Assembly (NCBI GenBank): GCA_040003205.1
Contig: JBDUDA010000098.1
Span: 1-10,536 of the forward strand
Direction of reading: 5' to 3'
Length of the DNA stretch: 10,536 bases
Origin: JALYIM01 sp040003205
GTDB taxonomy: Bacteria; Acidobacteriota; Terriglobia; Terriglobales; Acidobacteriaceae
In this document: positions 1-6,804 of the stretch, piece by piece
Layout: each line of letters starts with the position of its first letter
How positions within the stretch are numbered: position 1 is the first letter of the stretch
Made by a program: the position numbers and the translations under genes
Notes under the pieces: generated by a model
Databases searched by the model: none
The model's input: the letters and a program-made list of their open reading frames with translations, nothing else
What the model was told of the DNA's origin: nothing

Positions 1-1
1 A

Positions 2-1402
2 GAACAGAAGAAAAAATATCTGCCACGACTCGCGGCGGGAGAAATCGTGGGAGCTTACGCTTTGTCGGAGGCTTCGTCGGGCTCCGACGCGCTGAATTGT
101 CGCGCGCGCGCGGAGCTTTCCCCCGACGGCAAACACTATGTGCTGAACGGCGAAAAGATGTGGATTACCAACGCCGGCTTCGCCGATTTGTTCACCGTGT
201 TCGCAAAAATCGGCGGCGAGAAGTTCTCAGCTTTCCTGGTGGAAAAAACATTCCCGGGAATTTCGATTGGCGCGGAAGAACATAAGATGGGCATTCGCGG
301 ATCGTCAACTTGCCCGGTAATCCTCAACGATTGCCAGGTTCCAGTAGAAAACGTGCTGGGAGAAATCGGCAAAGGACACGTAATCGCCTTCAACATTCTG
401 AACGTAGGTCGATTCAAGCTGGGGGCAATGTGCGTGGGCGGTGCCCGGGTGGCGCTCGCAAACTCTATCGCATACGCAAAGCAACGCAAGGCGTTTAATA
501 AAACGATCTCCGATTTCGGACTGGTGCGCGAGAAGCTCGCGAACATGGCGGTAGGAATCTACACCGGCGAATCCATGGTTTATCGCACGGTGGGAATGAT
601 GGATGCGGCGCTCTCAGAAATTGACAAGTCGGGCGCGGAGGCAGCCAAAGAAACCCGCAAAGCCATCGAGGAATACGCAGTCGAGTGCTCGATCATCAAA
701 GTGTGGGGATCGGAGATGGTGGACTATGCGGTGGACGAGAGCGTGCAGATTTATGGCGGATACGGTTTCGTGGAAGAATATCCCGCCGAGCGCGCGTATC
801 GCGATGCCCGCATCAACCGTATCTTCGAGGGAACGAACGAAATCAACCGCCTGATCATCAGCGGATTTCTGCTGAAGCGCGCCATGTCTGGACAGCTCGC
901 TCTCATGCCTGCGATAAAAAATCTGATGGACGAAGTTATGGCGGGTCCAAGCTCGACAGAAGAAATTGAAGGGCCGCTCGCAGAGGAACGTAAATTGGTG
1001 GGCGCAGCGAAGAAAATCGGGTTGTTTGCGGCCGGGGCAGCGACCCAGAAGTATATGCAGGCCATTCAGGACCAGCAGGAAGTCATGGGCGCAATCGCCG
1101 ACATGGTGATTGAAATTTACGCAATTGAATCCGCAGTACTGCGGGCGGAGAAAATTGCTATCCAGGATGGAGCCGCGGCTAGTCTGCCGATCGCCCTGAC
1201 GCGGGTTTATTTATCGCAAGCTATAGATAAGATCGAATCCGCCGCGAAGAAAGTAATTGCCGCCGTGGCGGAAGGCGACATGCTGAGAACTCAGTTGGCG
1301 ATTCTCCGCCGATTGGTTAAGCATGAGCCATTCAACACGATCGAACTCCGCCAGCAGATCGCCCAAAAGATCATTGAACGAGGAAAATACTCGCTGGCGT
1401 AA
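2..1402 (+). CDS. Acyl-CoA dehydrogenase, FadE/VLCAD-like with C-terminal extension (5'-truncated)
   Basis: FAD-dependent enzyme that puts the alpha-beta double bond into acyl-CoA, the first step of beta-oxidation. The reading frame is open to the left edge: codons before the GTG at 47 read EQKKKYLPRLAAGEI, the usual family sequence ahead of signature 1, so the true start lies outside the window and the GTG at 47 is internal. Signature 1 (GAYALSEASSGSDA) lies at visible codons 17-30. Signature 2 (QIYGGYGFVEEYPAERAYRD) starts at nt 746, and the catalytic glutamate of the IFEGTNEI motif is at nt 827-829. About 170 residues follow, mostly predicted helix, as in the roughly 590-aa bacterial FadE/VLCAD-type enzymes and unlike the shorter MCAD type. 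About 120 N-terminal residues should be missing. Substrate chain length cannot be read from the sequence. No clear terminator follows before the next gene at 1568. Confidence 0.95.
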   Translation, partial: EQKKKYLPRLAAGEIVGAYALSEASSGSDALNCRARAELSPDGKHYVLNGEKMWITNAGFADLFTVFAKIGGEKFSAFLVEKTFPGISIGAEEHKMGIRGSSTCPVILNDCQVPVENVLGEIGKGHVIAFNILNVGRFKLGAMCVGGARVALANSIAYAKQRKAFNKTISDFGLVREKLANMAVGIYTGESMVYRTVGMMDAALSEIDKSGAEAAKETRKAIEEYAVECSIIKVWGSEMVDYAVDESVQIYGGYGFVEEYPAERAYRDARINRIFEGTNEINRLIISGFLLKRAMSGQLALMPAIKNLMDEVMAGPSSTEEIEGPLAEERKLVGAAKKIGLFAAGAATQKYMQAIQDQQEVMGAIADMVIEIYAIESAVLRAEKIAIQDGAAASLPIALTRVYLSQAIDKIESAAKKVIAAVAEGDMLRTQLAILRRLVKHEPFNTIELRQQIAQKIIERGKYSLA

Positions 1403-1567
1403 ACATTTTCGGCCTGCCATCCGACCCCACGCAGACCCTCGCTTGCGAAGATTTGCCAGGAAAGGATTCCCCATCCGCCTAATTGCATCCTTCCATCTGG
1501 CTCCCATCTCTGATAAAAATGGCGAGGTAATTTCGATCCTTTTCGTTCGTCCGAGGAAGAACCTCCT
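1403..1567. other. Intergenic gap upstream of the GH27 gene
   Basis: 165 bp between two same-strand genes. An AT-rich stretch (TGATAAAAAT, 1511-1520) could be part of a -10 region, but no good -35 lies at the right distance, so I do not call a promoter. The GAGG Shine-Dalgarno (1553-1556) can pair with CCTC (1562-1565) across an AAGAA loop; this 4-bp hairpin is weak. No rho-independent terminator for the acyl-CoA dehydrogenase gene is visible. Confidence 0.4.
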
Positions 1568-2773
1568 ATGAAGAAAATCTCGCTGGCCCTGCTGACATTT
1601 CTGGCTGTGTCAATCGGAAGTGTTTTCGCTGAATCCAACGGCACGTCCCCGAGTTCGAATCTGGCTCTCACTCCTCCCATGGGCTGGAATTCCTGGAACA
1701 AGTTTGCCTGTAACGTCAGCGACGATTTAATCCGCAGCATGGCCGACGGCATGGTGAAGTCCGGCATGAAAGACGCTGGATACCAGTACGTAGTAATCGA
1801 TGATTGCTGGCAGGTGTCACGCGATGACGGCGGCAATATCGTGGCTGATCCGCAGCGCTTCCCTTCCGGCATTAAAGCGGTCGCCGACTACGTTCACTCG
1901 CTGGGTTTGAAGTTCGGGATTTATTCTGACGCGGGAACAAAGACATGTGCCGGCCGTCCCGGTGGACTGGGGCACGAATATCAGGACGCGCGCCAGTACG
2001 CCGTCTGGGGCGTGGACTACTTAAAATACGACTGGTGTAACACCATCACCGAGGATGCCCGCGCGGCTTACGCGAATATGCGTGAGGCGCTTAATGCTTC
2101 CGGTCGTCCCATCGTTTTCAGTATCTGTGAGTGGGGAAAGCACAAACCGTGGCTCTGGGGTAAGGAAGTGGGCGGCAACCTGTGGCGTAGTACTGGCGAC
2201 ATCGTGGATAAATGGGCGGGCAGCGAAAAGTGGCCGAATGGAGAATGCTGTGCCAATGGAATGGTTGCCATTGTGGACCAGCAGGAAGGCCTTGAGAGTT
2301 TCGCTGGACCTGGTCACTGGAACGATCCTGACATGCTCGAAGTGGGCAATGGAGGCATGACCACTACCGAATATCGCTCTCACTTCAGTCTTTGGGCGAT
2401 GCTGGCAGCGCCCCTCATCGCGGGCAATGATTTGCGCAGCATGCAGCCGGAGATTCACGACATTTTAACGAACAAAGAAGTTATCGCGGTTGACCAGGAC
2501 GCTCTCGGCAGCGAGGGTAGGCGGGTCAAAAAAGATGGCGATCTGGAAGTCTGGACGCGCCCTCTACAGGGAGGAAATCGCGCGGTGATCTTATTTAATC
2601 GCGGCGCGGCGGAGCACGAGATCAACGTGAATTGGGAAGATGTCGGATATCCTGCACACCTGGCGGCGGCGGTCCGCGACCTGTGGCAGCATAAAGACCT
2701 GGGGAAATTTACCGGGAAATTTTCTGCTCCGGTGGCGTCGCATGGCGTCGTGATGCTGACTGTGAAGCCGTGA
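1568..2773 (+). CDS. Secreted alpha-galactosidase, glycoside hydrolase family 27
   Basis: Hydrolyses terminal alpha-1,6-linked galactose from oligosaccharides or galactomannan, probably in the periplasm or outside the cell. Residues 1-21 form a Sec signal peptide (KK, hydrophobic core, SVFA cleavage site). The (beta/alpha)8 barrel begins at LTPPMGWNSWNKFAC. The sugar-binding Asp pair is IDDCW (D78/D79), the nucleophile is D155 in YLKYDWC, and the acid/base is D211 in WRSTGDIVD. CEWG (188-190) and AGPGHWNDPDMLEVGN (246-261) are typical GH27 blocks. Cys pairs 48/80 and 127/157 match the family disulfides, fitting an exported protein. A C-terminal beta domain ends near residue 401; no carbohydrate-binding module is present. 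Keeping both Asp of IDDCW favours alpha-galactosidase over the family's beta-L-arabinopyranosidases. A GAGG Shine-Dalgarno at 1553-1556 precedes the ATG. It stands as a single gene, with no sugar transporter or regulator in view. Confidence 0.94.
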   Translation: MKKISLALLTFLAVSIGSVFAESNGTSPSSNLALTPPMGWNSWNKFACNVSDDLIRSMADGMVKSGMKDAGYQYVVIDDCWQVSRDDGGNIVADPQRFPSGIKAVADYVHSLGLKFGIYSDAGTKTCAGRPGGLGHEYQDARQYAVWGVDYLKYDWCNTITEDARAAYANMREALNASGRPIVFSICEWGKHKPWLWGKEVGGNLWRSTGDIVDKWAGSEKWPNGECCANGMVAIVDQQEGLESFAGPGHWNDPDMLEVGNGGMTTTEYRSHFSLWAMLAAPLIAGNDLRSMQPEIHDILTNKEVIAVDQDALGSEGRRVKKDGDLEVWTRPLQGGNRAVILFNRGAAEHEINVNWEDVGYPAHLAAAVRDLWQHKDLGKFTGKFSAPVASHGVVMLTVKP

Positions 2774-2791
2774 TAGGGATGTTTCGACTCT

Positions 2792-2834
2792 CTGAGCTTT
2801 CACAAGCGAAAGCTCAGCTTCGCTCAACATGACA
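2792..2834 (-). repeat. 10-bp perfect hairpin fused to a GTCAT..GAGCG repeat
   Basis: Just after the GH27 stop, CTGAGCTTTC (2792-2801) and GAAAGCTCAG (2808-2817) form a perfect 10-bp stem with a 6-nt loop. There is no T-tract, so it is not a classic terminator, although it could pause or protect the 3' end of the GH27 mRNA. The adjoining 2815-2834, read on the minus strand as TGTCATGTTGAGCGAAGCTG, matches 14 of 20 positions of the element at 8907-8926. I take it as a diverged member of an interspersed repeat family. Confidence 0.6.
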
Positions 2835-2847
2835 AGGGATTATAGCG

Positions 2848-2874
2848 GTGTAGAGCGGGCGACCTCGCCCGCTC
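2848..2874 (+). repeat. GTGTAG-hairpin repeat, copy 1
   Basis: GTGTAG is followed by a perfect 9-bp GC-rich stem, GAGCGGGCG (2853-2861) with CGCCCGCTC (2866-2874), and a 4-nt ACCT loop. It shares layout and leading hexamer with the copies at 3782-3808 and 3855-3881. Several stem pairs differ from those copies by changes on both sides, which keeps the pairing. It sits between the convergent GH27 and DUF2911 genes and touches neither stop codon. Confidence 0.75.
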
Positions 2875-2895
2875 GCTTGCAGTCTCACTCTTTCT

Positions 2896-3438
2896 CTATT
2901 TCTTCTCCGAGATATCCACGGACGCACGCGTATTTTCCCACGTCATGTTCATCTTGCAGGTGCCGCCGTTCTGATCGAAAGAGATGGTGAAATTCTCCAT
3001 CATTGACGATGGCTTGGAGACAGTCATTTCTGTGCGAGCCAATTCGTCACTCTCATATTTGTAGGGAATGCCCCACTCGCCGGTCTTTTTGTTGATGATG
3101 AGCGTCCACTTGTCTTGTTTTGGCAGAGTGAAAATAGTGTAATTTCCTGCCGGGACGTCCTTGCTTCCAACGATGAGGTTGGCATCAGTCACAAAAGTTG
3201 TGGCGTCGTTAGCGCCTGTCCGCCAGATTTGCCCGTAGGGAACAAGTTCTCCAAAAATCTTGCGGCTTTTTACCCGCGGGCTCGAGTAGTCAACCGTAAT
3301 CGACTTGCCGTCGTTGAACTTGCATTGGGCCTGTGCTGCCGGGCTGGGGCGCTTGCTGGGATCGTCTTGTGCTGAAGCGATGACTACCGAGAAACTTGCG
3401 ACCAGAATCAAACTGAAGATTGCGATTCGTTTTTTCAT
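2896..3438 (-). CDS. Exported DUF2911 family protein
   Basis: Function unknown; the family is common as secreted or periplasmic proteins in Acidobacteriota and Bacteroidota. From the chosen start the protein has 180 aa. Residues 1-23 are a Sec signal peptide (MKKR, hydrophobic run, ASA before QDD). The DUF2911 core is recognised by SSPRVKSRKIFGELVPYG (52-69), IWRTGANDATTF (71-82), VPAGNYTIFTLP (95-106) and WTLIINKKTGEWG (111-123). A lysine-rich tail ends the protein. I chose the ATG at 3438 because AGGAG sits 6 nt upstream and it gives a normal signal peptide. A second in-frame ATG at 3459 also has GGAG 6 nt upstream and would add MKFQERR. The gene is divergent from the 84-aa gene at 3533 and convergent with GH27. 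No terminator with a T-tract follows. Confidence 0.88.
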   Translation of the reverse strand: MKKRIAIFSLILVASFSVVIASAQDDPSKRPSPAAQAQCKFNDGKSITVDYSSPRVKSRKIFGELVPYGQIWRTGANDATTFVTDANLIVGSKDVPAGNYTIFTLPKQDKWTLIINKKTGEWGIPYKYESDELARTEMTVSKPSSMMENFTISFDQNGGTCKMNMTWENTRASVDISEKK

Positions 3439-3479
3439 TCTTCTCTCCTGAAATTTCATAGTTATCTCCGCGAGCGATC

Positions 3480-3509
3480 ATTATGCGCCAGACGGGGCGC
3501 GACAAACAA
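3480..3509 (-). promoter_or_regulatory. Putative promoter of the DUF2911 gene
   Basis: On the minus strand, TTGTTT (plus 3504-3509) and CATAAT (plus 3480-3485) are 18 nt apart and resemble sigma-70 -35 and -10 boxes. The -10 fits 5 of 6 positions and the -35 only 3 of 6. The start of transcription would fall near 3473, leaving about 35 nt of leader with both Shine-Dalgarno sequences. The -35 abuts that of the divergent promoter. Confidence 0.4.
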
Positions 3510-3526
3510 TCTCGTGCACTTACAAT
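3499..3526 (+). promoter_or_regulatory. Putative promoter giving a leaderless transcript for the 84-aa gene
   Basis: GCGACA (3499-3504) and TACAAT (3521-3526) are 16 nt apart. The -10 matches 5 of 6 consensus positions and the -35 keeps GACA. Transcription would start about 6-8 nt after the -10, which is the ATG at 3533 itself. No Shine-Dalgarno exists between the -10 and the ATG, which agrees with a leaderless mRNA. Confidence 0.45.
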
Positions 3527-3532
3527 TGACCC

Positions 3533-3787
3533 ATGCCTGCATTCGATGAAAAGCGTGAAGAGTTGGAGCACTACGAAACCTTGTTGGGAATTCCCCGGGG
3601 ACGCCTGGCCGTGACCATGGACATGATTACGGATGCGATGGCGCTGGTCGGACAGCACGGTGTGTATTGCCGAAGCCAGAGGTGGCCGGGAAAACCGGTG
3701 ATGGATATTCAAATCGTGATGAAGAATTTGACTGACGCTAAAGAGTTAATTCAAAGCGTGATGGAAGAGCTGAAGAGGAACGTGTAG
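3533..3787 (+). CDS. Small protein of unknown function (84 aa)
   Basis: I do not recognise a family. The protein is soluble, without signal peptide or membrane segment. It starts with an acidic/basic helix (DEKREELEHYETLLG, residues 5-19), continues with RGRLAVTMDMITDAMALVG, has one Cys in VYCRSQRWPGKPVMDIQIVM (44-63), and ends with a charged helix (TDAKELIQSVMEELKRN). The beta-then-helix pattern after residue 43 is loosely like a small ligand-binding or ACT-like fold, but that is a guess. The codon pattern looks coding, and the gene has a plausible promoter placing the mRNA start at its ATG. The final GTG and TAG belong to a repeat (3782-3808) that also forms its terminator. It is convergent with gcvPB and divergent from the DUF2911 gene. 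Confidence 0.75.
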   Translation: MPAFDEKREELEHYETLLGIPRGRLAVTMDMITDAMALVGQHGVYCRSQRWPGKPVMDIQIVMKNLTDAKELIQSVMEELKRNV

Positions 3788-3808
3788 AGCGGACACTCTT
3801 GTCCGCTG
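3782..3808 (+). repeat. GTGTAG-hairpin repeat, copy 2
   Basis: GTGTAG (3782-3787) is the last Val codon and stop of the 84-aa gene. It is followed by AGCGGACA / TGTCCGCT with a CTCT loop. It matches copy 3 on the opposite strand at 24 of 27 positions; one changed pair (A-T here, G-C there) is compensated on both sides of the stem. Confidence 0.8.
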
Positions 3809-3814
3809 TTTTTT
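3788..3814 (+). terminator. Rho-independent terminator after the 84-aa gene
   Basis: An 8-bp perfect stem (3788-3795 with 3800-3807, loop CTCT) is followed by G and six T residues (3809-3814). It begins directly after the TAG stop. The stem is supplied by the repeat copy; the T-tract is not shared with the other copies, so only this one looks like a full intrinsic terminator. Confidence 0.8.
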
Positions 3815-3854
3815 GATTAGCTTTGAGATTCAAGGGTAACGTCCACGTCAACTG

Positions 3855-3881
3855 CGGCGGACAGGAGTGTCCGCCCTACAC
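3855..3881 (-). repeat. GTGTAG-hairpin repeat, copy 3
   Basis: On the minus strand, GTGTAG (3881-3876) is the last Val codon and stop of gcvPB, followed by GGCGGACA / TGTCCGCC with a CTCC loop (plus-strand arms 3856-3863 and 3868-3875). No T-tract follows in the gcv direction, so termination of the operon here would need another mechanism. Copies 2 and 3 face each other across 46 bp. Confidence 0.8.
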
Positions 3882-5363
3882 GGGCTTCCAGCGCAGGACA
3901 GGCTTTCTGGCAGCAGCGGTTTCATCCAGTCGCGAAACTCTTGTGGAATGCGGAGCCTGTAGAACCATTTCTGGGTCCTGCTCGACCTCTTCCGCAATCG
4001 CGCGCATGGCTTCTATAAATAAATCCATCTCTTCTTTGGATTCGCTTTCGGTCGGCTCAATCATCAGCGCGCCCGGGACGATCAAGGGAAATGCGGTGGT
4101 ATAGGGATGGAATCCGTAGTCAATCAGGCGCTTGGCTATGTCCATCGTCTTGACGCCCTTTTTCAATTGCAGTTTGTCGCTGAAAACTACCTCGTGCATG
4201 GTTGGCGTCGAGTAAGGAAGATCGAAAACACCCTCGAGACCTTTGCGAATGTAGTTGGCGTTGAGCACGGCGTCTTCGGTGGTTTGCCGCAATCCATCCG
4301 GACCGTTCGCGAGCGTGTACGCGAGAGCGCGAACAAACATTCCGAAATTTCCGTAGAAGGCACGCACGCGTCCCACGGATTGCGGACGGTCGTAGTCGAA
4401 TCCCAGCGTTCCGTCGGATTTAGTAATCACGATTGGCGTGGGAAGAAATGGGCTCAGAATTTTCTTGATCGCAACCGGCCCGGAGCCTGGTCCGCCGCCA
4501 CCATGCGGAGTAGAAAAAGTTTTATGCAGGTTGAGATGCATTACATCCACGCCAAAATCGCCGGGGCGCACTCTTCCGACGAGGGCATTCATGTTGGCGC
4601 CGTCCATGTAGAGGAGGCCACCCTTGGCGTGCATGAGATCGGCGATCTTATGGATGTCCTGCTCGAAGACACCGAGAGTGTTCGGATTCGTCAGCATGAG
4701 CGCGGCCACGTCTTCATTCATCTGCGCCGACAGTGCCGCAACATCCACCATGCCGTTGGCGTTGGATTTCAGATTCTCAACCGCGTAGCCGACCATCGCG
4801 GCGGTCGCAGGATTGGTGCCGTGAGCTGAATCCGGAATCAGAATTTTCTTGCGCGGAGCGCCTTTCGACTGGTGATACGCGCGAACCATGAGCAGTCCGG
4901 TAAGTTCGCCTTGTGCGCCGGCTGCCGGCTGGAGGGTGATGTCGTCCATGCCGGTAATTTCGATGAGGCAATCGCTGAGCGTCTTCATGATGCGCAGAGC
5001 GCCCTGCGAAATCTTCTCGGGCTGATATGGATGCCCATTAGCTAAACCTTCGAGCCGCGCCACCACTTCGTTTACTCGCGGGTTGTATTTCATGGTGCAA
5101 GAGCCAAGCGGATACATTCCCAGATCAATCGCGTAGTTCCAGGTAGAAAGCCGCGTAAAGTGGCGAATAATTTCAATCTCACTCACTTCCGGCAGATGGC
5201 CCAGATCTTTCCGTTCCGATGAACCGAGCAGTTCGGAGGCATCCACTTCCGGGACGTCAAGCGGGGGAAGTCTCCACGCGCCTTTTCCGGGCGATGACTT
5301 TTCAAAGATCAGGCCTTCGTTCTGGTTTACGTGTCGGGTGGCTTTCTGGGTCACATGCTTCAT
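3876..5363 (-). CDS. gcvPB: Glycine dehydrogenase (decarboxylating) subunit 2, P-protein beta half
   Basis: PLP-carrying half of the split P protein, which decarboxylates glycine and passes the aminomethyl group to lipoyl-GcvH. The 495-aa protein has the PLP-lysine in MHLNLHKTFSTPHGGGGPG (K281). Other family blocks are YPLGSCTMKYNPR (84-96), LQPAAGAQGELTGLL (144-158), DSAHGTNPATAAM (178-190) and YMDGANMNALVG (252-263). The length is normal for the subunit. The ATG overlaps the gcvPA stop as ATGA (5360-5363), and GAGGTG lies 5 nt upstream, so translation is probably coupled and the two halves made in equal amounts. It is the last gene of the operon. Its last codon and TAG stop are part of repeat copy 3. 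Confidence 0.97.
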   Translation of the reverse strand: MKHVTQKATRHVNQNEGLIFEKSSPGKGAWRLPPLDVPEVDASELLGSSERKDLGHLPEVSEIEIIRHFTRLSTWNYAIDLGMYPLGSCTMKYNPRVNEVVARLEGLANGHPYQPEKISQGALRIMKTLSDCLIEITGMDDITLQPAAGAQGELTGLLMVRAYHQSKGAPRKKILIPDSAHGTNPATAAMVGYAVENLKSNANGMVDVAALSAQMNEDVAALMLTNPNTLGVFEQDIHKIADLMHAKGGLLYMDGANMNALVGRVRPGDFGVDVMHLNLHKTFSTPHGGGGPGSGPVAIKKILSPFLPTPIVITKSDGTLGFDYDRPQSVGRVRAFYGNFGMFVRALAYTLANGPDGLRQTTEDAVLNANYIRKGLEGVFDLPYSTPTMHEVVFSDKLQLKKGVKTMDIAKRLIDYGFHPYTTAFPLIVPGALMIEPTESESKEEMDLFIEAMRAIAEEVEQDPEMVLQAPHSTRVSRLDETAAARKPVLRWKPV

Positions 5364-6742
5364 CGCACCACCTCGTGCACGTCGGCTTCTTCTGTGCTGG
5401 ATTGCTCTGAGCGTTCACTCTCGGCGACTAGTCCGACTGCGGTATCAATAGAGCTGCGGGTAGTCATTTCCGTACAACACCACAGTGATGCGTTGCCGAG
5501 CTCGGGATAAAATTTCTTGAGCGGAAGTCCACCGACGATTTTGTGTCCCAGTCCGCGGCTGTTGATGGCTTTGGGATCTTCGCTGGTCTGAATCACGAAT
5601 TCGTTGAAGCGCGGCGCTCCTGAGAAAAGGAGCTTGCCATGTTTGCCGAAACATTTCGCCGCGTATGCCGCCTTCGCAAGATTCTGTTTCGCCAGCTCAC
5701 GCAATCCGACCTTGCCATAGATGGTCATGAAAATATTCACCATCAGAGCCACCAGCGCCTGGTTGGTGCAAATGTTCGACGTGGCCTTCTCGCGGCGAAT
5801 GTGTTGTTCGCGGGTTGCGAGGGTGAGAACGAATCCGCGCTTGCCGTTGCGGTCGGTGGTCTGTCCGACCAAACGTCCGGGCATCTGGCGGACAAATTGT
5901 TCGCGCGTGGCAATCACGCCGCAGTAGGGTCCACCGAATCCAAGTGGAACTCCAAAGGATTGAGCTTCCATCGCGATGATGTCGGCTTGGCGCGGCGGCT
6001 CAACAATTCCCAAGGAAATTGCTTCGGCGATGGAGACAACTAGCATGGCTCCGCGTTTATGAGCTAATTCGGCGATGGCAGATATGTCTTCAATGGTCCC
6101 GAAAAAATTCGGGGATTGAATGAGAACGCAGGCGGTGTCGTCGGTGATCACTTTCTCCAGAGCGCGGACATCAACGCGACCCGTGTCAGAGAACTCAACA
6201 GTCGAGATCGGCATGCCTTGGTGGAAGGCATAGGTCGCCAGCACCTCGCGATATTCGGGATGCACGCTGCGCGCAATCGTCACCGCCCGTCGTCCAGTGA
6301 GACGAGCGGCCATCATTACCGCTTCGGCAGCCGCAGTGGAACCGTCGTACATGGAGGCATTTGCCACTTCCATGCCGGTGAGCTCGCAGATCATGGTTTG
6401 AAATTCGAAGATGGACTGCAACGTACCTTGGGAAACTTCCGCCTGGTAGGGAGTGTAGGCGGTGAGAAATTCGCCGCGCGATATCAGCGAGTCAATGACC
6501 ACAGGGCGATAGTGCGAATATGCGCCCGCGCCCAAAAAGCTGGCATAGCCGTCGCCATTTTCGCGGGAGCGCTCGCGAAACCAATCCACTATCTCGGATT
6601 CCGCCATCTGGCGCGGAACTTTCAGGTCTCGCTGGAGACGATATTCCGCGGGGATGGACGCAAATAAGTCGTCCACCGACTGGACACCGATGGCTTTTAA
6701 TATGGATTCGCGGTCAGCGGGTGATTTTGGCAGATAACGCAT
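5360..6742 (-). CDS. gcvPA: Glycine dehydrogenase (decarboxylating) subunit 1, P-protein alpha half
   Basis: Partner of GcvPB in the alpha2-beta2 glycine decarboxylase of the glycine cleavage system. It has 460 aa with the usual blocks: SFLGAGAYSHYRP (68-80), TAYTPYQAEVSQGTLQ (94-109), NASMYDGSTAAAEA (128-141), QSFGVPLGFGGPYCGVIA (261-278) and the REKATSNICTNQAL stretch (317-330). This half carries no PLP-lysine, as expected. The MRYLPKSPADRESIL start agrees with the family's usual N-terminus, but no Shine-Dalgarno is visible before the ATG; the upstream 15 nt are AT-rich. The gap to gcvH is 62 nt. The last 20 or so residues are Glu/Ser-rich and probably disordered. The stop overlaps the gcvPB start by 4 nt. 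Confidence 0.97.
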   Translation of the reverse strand: MRYLPKSPADRESILKAIGVQSVDDLFASIPAEYRLQRDLKVPRQMAESEIVDWFRERSRENGDGYASFLGAGAYSHYRPVVIDSLISRGEFLTAYTPYQAEVSQGTLQSIFEFQTMICELTGMEVANASMYDGSTAAAEAVMMAARLTGRRAVTIARSVHPEYREVLATYAFHQGMPISTVEFSDTGRVDVRALEKVITDDTACVLIQSPNFFGTIEDISAIAELAHKRGAMLVVSIAEAISLGIVEPPRQADIIAMEAQSFGVPLGFGGPYCGVIATREQFVRQMPGRLVGQTTDRNGKRGFVLTLATREQHIRREKATSNICTNQALVALMVNIFMTIYGKVGLRELAKQNLAKAAYAAKCFGKHGKLLFSGAPRFNEFVIQTSEDPKAINSRGLGHKIVGGLPLKKFYPELGNASLWCCTEMTTRSSIDTAVGLVAESERSEQSSTEEADVHEVVR

Positions 6743-6804
6743 AGAAATTTATTAGATGTAATCGGCGATCAGTTGGACTGTTGGATTGTGAGATTTGTTG
6801 GCAG

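Noticed and set aside
47..49. GTG at 47 as the start of the acyl-CoA dehydrogenase
   Set aside because: The same frame is open to base 2 and encodes family-typical residues (EQKKKYLPRLAAGEI), so the gene is simply cut by the window edge.
1483..1519. Sigma-70 promoter for the GH27 gene (TTGCAT with an AT-rich box)
   Set aside because: Spacing is about 25 nt or the -35 match drops to two bases; neither arrangement is convincing.
2792..2817. Rho-independent terminator after the GH27 gene
   Set aside because: The 10-bp stem is perfect, but no T-tract follows on either strand, so it is listed as a repeat/hairpin only.
4107..4829. 240-aa plus-strand frame inside gcvPB
   Set aside because: Antisense shadow of a clear gcvPB coding region; no domain and no ribosome binding site.
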